From assembly GCF_012290005.1 (NCBI RefSeq), contig NZ_JAAXMS010000009.1:220217-284216 (forward strand): a stretch of 64,000 bases of DNA. The letters are read 5' to 3'. The DNA is from Crateriforma spongiae. GTDB taxonomy: Bacteria; Planctomycetota; Planctomycetia; Pirellulales; Pirellulaceae. The translations under genes were made by a program, and so were the position numbers. This document shows, piece by piece, positions 19,555-27,546 of the stretch (its first letter is position 1; each line of letters starts with the position of its first letter). A model generated the notes under the pieces. The model saw nothing but the letters and a program-made list of their open reading frames with translations, did no database searches and was not told where the DNA came from.

Positions 19555-20574
19555 TCAATTGGGTGTTGGATTGGAATCAAACTGCAAGCCGATACGGTCG
19601 ACATACAAAACGGTCGGTTGATCCGGTTGCAGCACTTGCAGACTTAGAAACTTGATCCGGCTTGCATCCAAATCGCGATCATCCGGACCGGCGATCACTT
19701 CGTCGCGATGGATCACTAGGTGCGTTTGCTGGCCACGCGTCAGTCGCCAAGTCCGGCGAAAGGTGTCGGCATGATAGTCGGCGTGATGCTGATCAATCAC
19801 CTTCAATACAAAGTCGAACGATTCCGAAGCGGACTCGTCATCTACCAAAACATCCAATTCCAAGGTGTCAAAGCCCGACCAGTCCGTGGGGACATCGATC
19901 AGCGTCGCGGCCGGATGCGGTGATACCGAAAACACAACCTTCATCGACTGTTGGCCGTCGGTCACACCACGCGTCGAGTGTTCGACACGACAATCGTCGC
20001 AGTGCCAGCGTGCCAAACCTCGCGGCGATTCGAACGAGGCCAGAAGCGGAAACTGTGTCCTGACGCGGGCAAAATCCAATAGTTCGGCAACGGGATCTTT
20101 CCACGCCAGAAACATCGCAAACACGGAAAGCCCCAAACATCCGACCATCCAGCGCCGACGATTGGGATGATTCCATTGACGCAGCAACACATACAGACTG
20201 CACCCCGCCACGATCCCCCAGCCGTTGGCCAATGCATCGTGCAGCCGCCCGGTGCGTCCGGCCCACTGCTGAACCACTTCCATCGTCGCGCCGAACAGAA
20301 ACCAAGCCGTCGCGACGATCAGCAGGCGAATCCAGACGTGCTGGGAACGATCATGGATCGGCCACAACCGCCCAAGAAACACCAGCGTTCCCAGTGCCAA
20401 ACCGCCGAACAGCGGGGCGTGAACCAAATCGCCCAGGGCCGACGAGGCGCGGCTGTCCATCGGCACCGGCATCAACAACAACCCCACAACGGCGATGACC
20501 ACCAGCAACCCGACGGTGATCGCGCGGATCAACGAAACGATCGGCAGACGATCCATCGGTGCGGTCGTTTCCAT
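19555..20574 (-). CDS. VanZ-domain membrane protein with C-terminal carbohydrate-binding-like domain
   Basis: 339 residues from the ATG at 20574; an ATG at 20556 is also possible. The first 150 residues hold four to five membrane helices and the VanZ signature: FGATMEVVQQWAGRTGRLHDALANGWG has the spaced E-Q-R-D-N-G residues. After one more helix (GCLGLSVFAMFLAW), residues about 190-335 form a beta-rich domain (FESPRGLARW, DWSGFDTLELDVLVDD, RIKFLSLQVLQ, YVDRIGL) resembling galactose-binding/CIA30-like jelly rolls, predicted outside the membrane. VanZ homologues have been linked to glycopeptide resistance, but the function of this fusion is unknown. It is the first gene of a unit with the kelch protein. 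Confidence 0.82.
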   Translation of the reverse strand: METTAPMDRLPIVSLIRAITVGLLVVIAVVGLLLMPVPMDSRASSALGDLVHAPLFGGLALGTLVFLGRLWPIHDRSQHVWIRLLIVATAWFLFGATMEVVQQWAGRTGRLHDALANGWGIVAGCSLYVLLRQWNHPNRRRWMVGCLGLSVFAMFLAWKDPVAELLDFARVRTQFPLLASFESPRGLARWHCDDCRVEHSTRGVTDGQQSMKVVFSVSPHPAATLIDVPTDWSGFDTLELDVLVDDESASESFDFVLKVIDQHHADYHADTFRRTWRLTRGQQTHLVIHRDEVIAGPDDRDLDASRIKFLSLQVLQPDQPTVLYVDRIGLQFDSNPTPN

Positions 20575-20993
20575 GGTGTTCGAATCCCAAGACGGCCCGT
20601 CGCACGAACATTCGATTCGCACGACGGGCTTTCGGTGTGTGTGTCCGACCCGAAAATGCCCAGGCGACCGTGTTGCCTGGCAGTCAAGCTGGTTTTCTAG
20701 GCCCATCATTTTTCGCGGGGCAGCTTCGGCCAGACGATTTTGGACCATCGGCTCCGGGCCGCCAAAGATCTTCTGCGACAGTTCCGCACCCAGCCCCCCA
20801 ATTGCCCCAGGCTCTTGTTAACATGTCCGGATCGCCCGATGTCCGCCGTCGTCATCGATCTGCCGGTGCAACAGGATACAAGCGGTGTGATCGCATCGTC
20901 CATGACGCGTCGTGATCACCGGTGCAACCTGGGCCCCACCTTGCATCTTGCCCTTTTTTGAATTGATTCCCACCCTTCGGAAGGTACCCAACC
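20575..20993. other. Divergent intergenic region, about 420 bases
   Basis: Lies between the VanZ-domain gene (minus) and the Gfo/Idh/MocA gene (plus). No convincing coding frame or RNA was recognised. The right end carries a GGAAGG ribosome-binding site, seven to eight bases before the ATG at 20994. Confidence 0.5.
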
Positions 20994-22346
20994 ATGAATA
21001 CGTCTCGTCGCCGCTTCCTGCAAACCACCGCTGCGGGTTCCGCCGTCGCAATGTCCGGTCCTTTGCGTGCCGCCGACGACAACGGCAAACTTCGCTTGGC
21101 GGCGATCGGGGTCGGTGGCAGTCGCGGTCGATACAACCGGGGACGATCCATCGCGTTGTCTGCCGCGGGATTCGCCAACATGATTGCCGTTTGTGACGTC
21201 GACGACTTGCATGCCAAGGAGTTCAACGAAGAACACTTTGGCGGCAAGCTGAACACCTATCGCGACTATCGCGAATTGCTGGAACAAGAAAAGCCGGACG
21301 TCGTCACCATCGGTACCCCGGATCACTGGCACGTTCCGATCGCCATTGCTGCCCTGCGCAGCGGCGCGCACGTCTATTGCGAAAAACCGTTGACGTTGAC
21401 CATCGACGAAGGCAAACAGATTCGGAAGGTTGTGGAAGAAACCGGCAAGGTGTTCCAAGTCGGCACACAACAACGCAGTGCCAAAGACTTGTTCTTGACC
21501 GCGATCGCCATGGTCCAAACCGGACGCTTGGGCGACAACGTCAACGCCTATGTCGCGATCGGTGGTGCCCCCGAAGGCGGACCGTTTGACGTCACCGACG
21601 CCCCGAAAGACATCGATTGGAATCTTTGGCTGGGCCCGGCGCCCGACAAGGGCTATTGCGAAGAACGTCGTCGCTTCTTCCGTTGGTACTTTGAATACTC
21701 CGGCGGCAAGATGACCGACTGGGGTGCCCACCACATCGACATTGCCCAGTGGGCATTGGCCCCCGGCGAAACTGGACCGGTCAAAGTCAGCGGTAAAGGA
21801 CAGTTCCCCAAAATTGTTCCGGACGATTACAACTGGGAATCGTTCCTGAACGGCGAAGCGTCGTTGCCCAACGGTTACAACACCGCGATGAAGTTCAATA
21901 TCGAATTGACCTATGAAAATGGTTCGGTGTTGAGCGTCAATGATCACTACACGCGGGAAAACGACAACGTCAACTTCCCCAACGGCATCCTGTTCGAAGG
22001 CGAAAAGGGTCGCATCTTTGTCAATCGTGGGAAACTGGAAGGTCGCCCCGTGGACGCGTTGACCGACGCCGACCGTGCCGAACTGGATGAGAAGATCACC
22101 GAGCTTTGCAAAGGCAAGAAGCCCGGTGGTCACATGGGCAACTTCTTTGAATGCATCAGCGACGGCGGACTGCCGATCTCCGATGTCTGGACGCACCATC
22201 GCACGATGACGTCATGCCACCTGTGCAACATCGCCCTGATGCTGGGCCGTGACCTGACTTGGGATCCCAAGGCGGAACGTTTCGTCGGCGATGAACAGGC
22301 CAACGCTTTGTTGAGCCGTAAGTCGCGTGAAGTCGCCCGCACCTAA
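20994..22346 (+). CDS. Tat-exported Gfo/Idh/MocA-family oxidoreductase
   Basis: 450 residues. The N-terminus MNTSRRRFLQTTAAGSAVAM is a twin-arginine signal, so the folded NAD(P)-bound enzyme is exported to the periplasm. The Rossmann domain shows AAIGVGGSRGR and MIAVCDVDDLHAKEF. The family catalytic EKP motif occurs in HVYCEKPLTLTIDEG. The C-terminal part (WGAHHIDIAQWAL, WNLWLGPAP) matches the planctomycete group of these proteins. They typically oxidise or reduce sugars or inositols; substrate unknown. A good GGAAGG site fixes the start. Confidence 0.93.
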   Translation: MNTSRRRFLQTTAAGSAVAMSGPLRAADDNGKLRLAAIGVGGSRGRYNRGRSIALSAAGFANMIAVCDVDDLHAKEFNEEHFGGKLNTYRDYRELLEQEKPDVVTIGTPDHWHVPIAIAALRSGAHVYCEKPLTLTIDEGKQIRKVVEETGKVFQVGTQQRSAKDLFLTAIAMVQTGRLGDNVNAYVAIGGAPEGGPFDVTDAPKDIDWNLWLGPAPDKGYCEERRRFFRWYFEYSGGKMTDWGAHHIDIAQWALAPGETGPVKVSGKGQFPKIVPDDYNWESFLNGEASLPNGYNTAMKFNIELTYENGSVLSVNDHYTRENDNVNFPNGILFEGEKGRIFVNRGKLEGRPVDALTDADRAELDEKITELCKGKKPGGHMGNFFECISDGGLPISDVWTHHRTMTSCHLCNIALMLGRDLTWDPKAERFVGDEQANALLSRKSREVART

Positions 22347-22352
22347 CGCGGC

Positions 22353-22372
22353 TCGCCCCGGGAATCGGGCGA
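22353..22372 (+). terminator. Weak hairpin after the oxidoreductase gene
   Basis: TCGCCC (22353-22358) pairs with GGGCGA (22367-22372) across an eight-base loop, six bases after the stop codon. It is followed by a C-run rather than T, so termination is doubtful. Confidence 0.3.
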
Positions 22373-22415
22373 TCCCCCCGCACTGCCGCCTTGCCGATCG
22401 CGTTATGATCACAGC

Positions 22416-25400
22416 ATGAACGGTCCGATCGCCCAGCCCCAGCTTTCTAAACCGCATCGGCCACGCACGACATCGTCCTGCGTGGCCGTGCTGTGTTTCG
22501 TGTCCCTGTGTTCGTTTTTTCTGTCCGCAAACGTCGGCTGTAACCGTACCGACGAATCGGAATCGACCACCAGCCAACGACGCCCGGAGAGCTTTCGAAC
22601 GAAGTTTTCCGCATTGAAACGGGCAAAGAATTGGGCTGCCGCCGACGAACTGGTGCTGTCCGAACTGATCCGCCGCCCCGACGATCCGGATCTGTTGTTG
22701 GCCGCCGCCCAAGTGTCGCTGGAACGTCGTGATTGGGATGCCGCGATCGAACGCTTCAACGACTATGCGATCGCATCGGAAAACCAGTCACGCACCATCG
22801 CCGATCCGGTATTACTGCAGTGGTCCCAAGCGTTCTGCAACAGCGGACGCCTGGTCGACGGCATCCAAGTCTTGGCCGGTCACGCGGGGAAAACTTCCCA
22901 CTCGGCGGATCTGCACCGACGGCTGGCCGAACTTTATTCCATCGTCGGTGATCTCCACGCCAGTCAAGCTCAGCTGCATCAATTGGTTCGCCAGCGTCAG
23001 ATTCGTGGCGATGAATTGTATTTTCTGGCATCGTTGAAACAGCGTTACAAGGAAGACCCCAATCTGCTTCGATTGGCCGATACTCTGCAGCCGAATGATC
23101 TGCGTCCACAGCTAAGTCGGGCGGTCGGGTTATGGATGAGCAAAAAGCCCGACGCGGCCTTGGAGGTCACCGATCCGATCGTCCAAGAACATGACGACTA
23201 TGTACCGGCGATCGGCTTTCATGCGTTCTTGTTGGCGGAATCGGGACGGCTGGCTGATCTGGCTGCATTCGTCACGGATCACCCGCCGACGCAAATCAAT
23301 CACCCAGATCTTTGGTACGGGGCGGGCCTTGCCGCGCTGGCCGGTGGGCAATCCGACTGGGCCGCGAAGTGTTTTGCCGAATCATTGTTAGCCGCCGAAC
23401 ATCACTCCCATCTGCCGGCGACGCAGCTGGCCATTAGTCTCAGCCGCGCTGGTCACGAGAGCTTGTCACAACAAGTCGCCGACCGTGCCAAGATGCTGCA
23501 AGAATTGTACAACCGTTGTTTGGCATATTTCGAAGAAGGCTTGCCATCACAAGCCAACAGCATTCGGATTGCCGAGATCCTGTGGCAATTGGGACGTCAT
23601 GACGAAGCAGTCGGCTGGTCCAAGATCGCCGGGAATCTACAGCACGATCCGGCCGACGATTTGACCAAACGACAGGCTGCGATCGACAAGTCACCGCCTC
23701 GCCAGCGATGGGCATCCGCCTTGTCGGACTTTGCCGAATCCGTTTCTCCACCGGACGAAATCACATCCCTGGCCACATCGATGACAAAGCCGAGTTCGGA
23801 TTCGGGCGATGACTTTGGCGAAATCCTGCTCGTCGACGAAACGCAATCCCGCGGTTTGGAATTTCAGTTCGACACGGGCGAACCGACCGGTCAACTGGCG
23901 GTGTGGCTGCACCAGATCAACGGCGGTGGGATCGCCGCAGCCGACTTTGACCGTGACGGTTGGGACGATATTTACTTGTCCCAGGCCGGCAGCGACCCGC
24001 TGAAATCCAGCCCCATTACAGACCAGCTGTTCTTGAACCGGGACGGCAATTTTCAACGCGCGTCCCTAGCAACCAAACTGGACGACTATGGCCAGGGGGT
24101 TGCCGCTGGCGACATCAACGCTGACGGATTCCCCGATCTGTTTGTCGGAAACATTGGTCCCAACCGCGTCTTGATCAATAACGGCGATGGACAGTTCACC
24201 GACGTGACCATTGCGTCGGGAATTCGTGGCAGCCACTGGACGTCCAGTGTTGCCATTGCCGACATCAACGGTGATGCGATCGCTGATCTGATTGAAATCA
24301 ATTACTGCGTCTTGGACGACGTGCTGAACCGTCCCTGCCACAGCTACACCGGTGTCTTGGGTGCATGCCCGCCGGTCGATTTTGACGGGGATCCCGACAA
24401 GGTTTGGCTTGGCAACGGCGACGGCACCTTCCGCCTGGATGAATCCTGGTCATCGATTGACCAGGCGGGACGCGGACTGGGTTTGGTGGTCGCCGATCTG
24501 GATGCCACCAATCCTGGCTTGGAAGTGTTCGTATCCAACGACATGTCGGCGAACCACTTTTGGCGGCGGCAAAACAACGGCGTTTGGTCGGAAGAAGCCG
24601 TGGTGCGTGGGCTGGGCTATGGTGTCGGCGGTCGCGCCCAAGCCTGCATGGGCATTGCCGTGGCCGACCCCGACGGCGATGCCGACTTGGATCTGGTGGT
24701 GACCAATTTCAGTGAAGAAAGCAACAACTTTTTCGTCCAGCAGTCACCGGGGTTGTTCGGCGATCAAACCCAAGCCAGCGGCTTAAGCGGACCCTCCACA
24801 CCGGTGTTGGGATTCGGTGTGGTGATGTCGGACTTCGACGCCGACAACCGGATGGATTTGTTCGTCACCAACGGACACGTCAACCAGCCGATCGATCCCA
24901 ACGACACGATGGCCCAGTATTCCCAGCTCTTTCGCTATGACCAATCGCGATGGATCTTGGATCACCAGACATCCGCCATTAGCGAATCGGCGGCCGACGA
25001 CGCACAGATCGAACACGGTGAATCACCCAACGGGTACTTTGCCGCCAAGCACGTGGGTCGCACCATCGCGACCGCGGACTTCGATCGCGACGGCAGGTTG
25101 GACATGATGGTGGGGCATTTGGGTGAACCCACACGTCTGTTGATGAACCGCAGCCCCCAGCGTGGACGCGTCGTTTCAGTATCACTGGTGGGCACGCGTT
25201 CGCATCGCGATGCAGCGGGTGCGCGCATCGAAGTCAAAACCGATCAACGGACCGTGACGGGACATCGCATCGCCGGGTACGGTTACTACTGCACCAACAC
25301 CGCGAACGTTGGGATGATCATCGGCAATGACGAAACGATTCAAGAAATCGCGGTCACTTGGCCTTCGGGCATCCAGGACTCGTTCGTCCCCGAACGAAAA

Positions 25401-25460
25401 CCTTCCACGTTCACGGTGATCGAAGGACAGGGCAGTGTTGCCCGAATCGGTCCGCGCTAG
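22416..25460 (+). CDS. CRTAC1-like lipoprotein: TPR region, FG-GAP propeller, UnbV/ASPIC domain
   Basis: 1014 residues. A lipoprotein-like signal ends at Cys42 (FFLSANVGC). Residues about 60-420 are helical TPR-like repeats (NWAAADELVLSELIRRPDDPDLLLAAAQVSL and later units). From about 470 there are FG-GAP/VCBS repeats with calcium-binding-type loops: AADFDRDGWDDIYLSQ, AAGDINADGFPDLFVGN, IADINGDAIADLIEIN, DPDGDADLDLVVTNF, ATADFDRDGRLDMMVGH. The C-terminus is a UnbV/ASPIC domain (DAAGARIEVKT, EIAVTWPSG). Such proteins are surface- or periplasm-located and probably bind partners or glycans. It faces the cytochrome gene tail-to-tail. Confidence 0.88.
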   Translation: MNGPIAQPQLSKPHRPRTTSSCVAVLCFVSLCSFFLSANVGCNRTDESESTTSQRRPESFRTKFSALKRAKNWAAADELVLSELIRRPDDPDLLLAAAQVSLERRDWDAAIERFNDYAIASENQSRTIADPVLLQWSQAFCNSGRLVDGIQVLAGHAGKTSHSADLHRRLAELYSIVGDLHASQAQLHQLVRQRQIRGDELYFLASLKQRYKEDPNLLRLADTLQPNDLRPQLSRAVGLWMSKKPDAALEVTDPIVQEHDDYVPAIGFHAFLLAESGRLADLAAFVTDHPPTQINHPDLWYGAGLAALAGGQSDWAAKCFAESLLAAEHHSHLPATQLAISLSRAGHESLSQQVADRAKMLQELYNRCLAYFEEGLPSQANSIRIAEILWQLGRHDEAVGWSKIAGNLQHDPADDLTKRQAAIDKSPPRQRWASALSDFAESVSPPDEITSLATSMTKPSSDSGDDFGEILLVDETQSRGLEFQFDTGEPTGQLAVWLHQINGGGIAAADFDRDGWDDIYLSQAGSDPLKSSPITDQLFLNRDGNFQRASLATKLDDYGQGVAAGDINADGFPDLFVGNIGPNRVLINNGDGQFTDVTIASGIRGSHWTSSVAIADINGDAIADLIEINYCVLDDVLNRPCHSYTGVLGACPPVDFDGDPDKVWLGNGDGTFRLDESWSSIDQAGRGLGLVVADLDATNPGLEVFVSNDMSANHFWRRQNNGVWSEEAVVRGLGYGVGGRAQACMGIAVADPDGDADLDLVVTNFSEESNNFFVQQSPGLFGDQTQASGLSGPSTPVLGFGVVMSDFDADNRMDLFVTNGHVNQPIDPNDTMAQYSQLFRYDQSRWILDHQTSAISESAADDAQIEHGESPNGYFAAKHVGRTIATADFDRDGRLDMMVGHLGEPTRLLMNRSPQRGRVVSVSLVGTRSHRDAAGARIEVKTDQRTVTGHRIAGYGYYCTNTANVGMIIGNDETIQEIAVTWPSGIQDSFVPERKPSTFTVIEGQGSVARIGPR

Positions 25461-25530
25461 TCCCCGGCTCTCGGTAATAGCGGTGCTTATTGAACGCTGG
25501 CTGGGTTAGGCGCATTGAACGCCGGCGGTG

Positions 25531-27498
25531 TTAGTGCGACGTCGTCTGAATTCGCCCCAGTGTTTCCGCAGCGTTCAGGTGTGCCTCTGCCTTTTCCGGA
25601 TCATTGTCCTGGAAGTAAAACGCCAACAACTCGTGGGCCGCGATGAAGTCCGGGGAAAGCCGCAGCGCCGTCTCGGCTGCCTGGATACTGCCGTCGTCGT
25701 CACCGGCGTTTCGAAGACAGAGTGCCAAAATGTAGTAGTCGTTGCTGCGTTGACGCAACTTGACCAATCGCTCAAACGCATCCAATGCGGTCGCGTTGTC
25801 TCCCGCCTTGAATGCTTCGGTGCCCAAGATTTCCAACGCAATGGATCGTAAAGCATCATTGTCGGGTTCATCAATCAATGTCCGCGCCATCTGCTGAGCC
25901 ACCGGTGATTGTTCCATTTGGTCGGCCAGCAACATCAGTGCGTTTCGCATTCGACGATCGGCTTTGCCTTCACCAACGGCTTGCATCAAGGTCGTGGACG
26001 CGTCGACCAAAACGTCCTGAGCTGGTTGGAACGCCGGATCATTCACGGACAATTCAATCGTCGCGATCGCCCGGCGACGATCGATCTCTGCTTTTGAAAG
26101 CGTATCCTGGTTCAAGATCGCATTCAGTCCGCCCTCCGGTCCAGACTGCTTGTTCTGACGCGGTCGCCCCTGATCGTCGAAGACCCCGATGGTGTGATGA
26201 TGCAACGCTGCGTGCACGTCGCGTGTCGGCAAGCTGGGCATGTGACATTCCGAACAATCGTTCCGGTTCCTGTCCTGACGCACCGCCAAGTCGACACCAC
26301 AAGATTCGTTGCTGTGACATTGAAAGCAAGCTTCGCGATACAAAGCCACACGTTCGGTCGGTGATTCACGATGATGTGGGTCATGGCAGGTCACACAGGT
26401 CATGGTTTCCGATTCGATATAGCAACGGCTGTCGTGCAATTGTTCGACATGGTTGACGATGCGGTGACTGCCGTCCCCGGCAATGGCGAAATCAGTGCGG
26501 TTGGCAACCAGTGTTTCACCCGGTCGATAATCCCACACGTCTTGACCGGTCGCGTTCACGTACATGGCGGCTTGCAGGTGGCATTGCTGGCACACTGCTT
26601 CGGCCGCATCACGGCTTAGGTTCGCGGGGTTAACGATGGTGTCTTCGACGTCCGTATCCCGGCCTTCGTCCAGTGCCGTCATCACTTCGGCATGCGACTG
26701 ACCTCCCCCGTGGCAACGTTCGCAACTGATCCGCATTTCGCTGACACGAAAACGCAATTCGTTCTGCGGATCTGGTTGTGCTTGTCCCACGTGACAGAAC
26801 ACGCATTCCTTGACGATCAACCTTTCAAACGCTTGATGGGCGTTTCCCTCATATCCGGGTGACATGGCCCAGCCGACACCCTCGGCGTACCAAGTCAACG
26901 GCGATTGCATCATCCACCCGTCGACTTCATAGGCCGGCGTGATCCCATGAATCCCAGAACCAAAAGCAAAATCCATGCGACGCCGTGTCTGACTGATCGG
27001 TTCCCCCTCGGGGTCCAACAGTGTTTCCACATGCCACTGTGCATCGCCATCGTTTTCCACCGAATAGGTTCTCGATGTTGGCTGATGAACCACGCTCGCT
27101 TCGGGCAACTTGGCCAGACGGTCCGCCATCGTGAAGCTTTGGAAGTGCGCCGTCTTCACAAAGCTGTCGTACTTGTCCTGATGACACCCACGACAATTTT
27201 CAATACCGATATGTCCCGGTGGTTTGTCCTGCAGCTTGACCAATGTCGGTGCCGATCCACTGTCGACTGGCGGAACCGAAAGCGTCGCCTGCCAGTGCAT
27301 GACTTGCCGGTCCGACACACCGAACAAGCCGAACCACCAGCCCAGTGTGGCAAACAACGCCAGCAAGCCCACCCCGACAACAATCCATGGCCGCCGTGAC
27401 CGCGTTTCACCCTGCTGGCGGTTGACGCTTGTGGTTCGGTCGACGCCGTCAGTTCCGGCAGATTTGCGATGCGGGCGTTTCGATCGACGCTGTGACAT
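25531..27498 (-). CDS. Membrane-anchored heptahaem cytochrome c with C-terminal TPR-like repeats
   Basis: 655 residues. One N-terminal helix (WIVVGVGLLALFATLGWWFGLFG, about 38-60) anchors it, with a basic cytoplasmic leader. Seven CxxCH haem-binding motifs are visible: CRGCH (Cys102), CVFCH, CERCH, CQQCH, CVTCH, CFQCH and CSECH. The arrangement resembles the cytochrome c554/multihaem family. Residues about 480-650 are helical repeats (ATALDAFERLVKLRQR, AAHELLAFYFQDNDPEKAEAHL). It should transfer electrons on the outer face of the inner membrane. It starts 48 bases after the stop of the CRTAC1-like gene, so they are probably co-transcribed. Confidence 0.92.
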   Translation of the reverse strand: MSQRRSKRPHRKSAGTDGVDRTTSVNRQQGETRSRRPWIVVGVGLLALFATLGWWFGLFGVSDRQVMHWQATLSVPPVDSGSAPTLVKLQDKPPGHIGIENCRGCHQDKYDSFVKTAHFQSFTMADRLAKLPEASVVHQPTSRTYSVENDGDAQWHVETLLDPEGEPISQTRRRMDFAFGSGIHGITPAYEVDGWMMQSPLTWYAEGVGWAMSPGYEGNAHQAFERLIVKECVFCHVGQAQPDPQNELRFRVSEMRISCERCHGGGQSHAEVMTALDEGRDTDVEDTIVNPANLSRDAAEAVCQQCHLQAAMYVNATGQDVWDYRPGETLVANRTDFAIAGDGSHRIVNHVEQLHDSRCYIESETMTCVTCHDPHHRESPTERVALYREACFQCHSNESCGVDLAVRQDRNRNDCSECHMPSLPTRDVHAALHHHTIGVFDDQGRPRQNKQSGPEGGLNAILNQDTLSKAEIDRRRAIATIELSVNDPAFQPAQDVLVDASTTLMQAVGEGKADRRMRNALMLLADQMEQSPVAQQMARTLIDEPDNDALRSIALEILGTEAFKAGDNATALDAFERLVKLRQRSNDYYILALCLRNAGDDDGSIQAAETALRLSPDFIAAHELLAFYFQDNDPEKAEAHLNAAETLGRIQTTSH

Positions 27499-27546
27499 TC
27501 CGGTGCGATTGGATGAACGTGTGACGCGGGTGGATCGGGGATTCGT

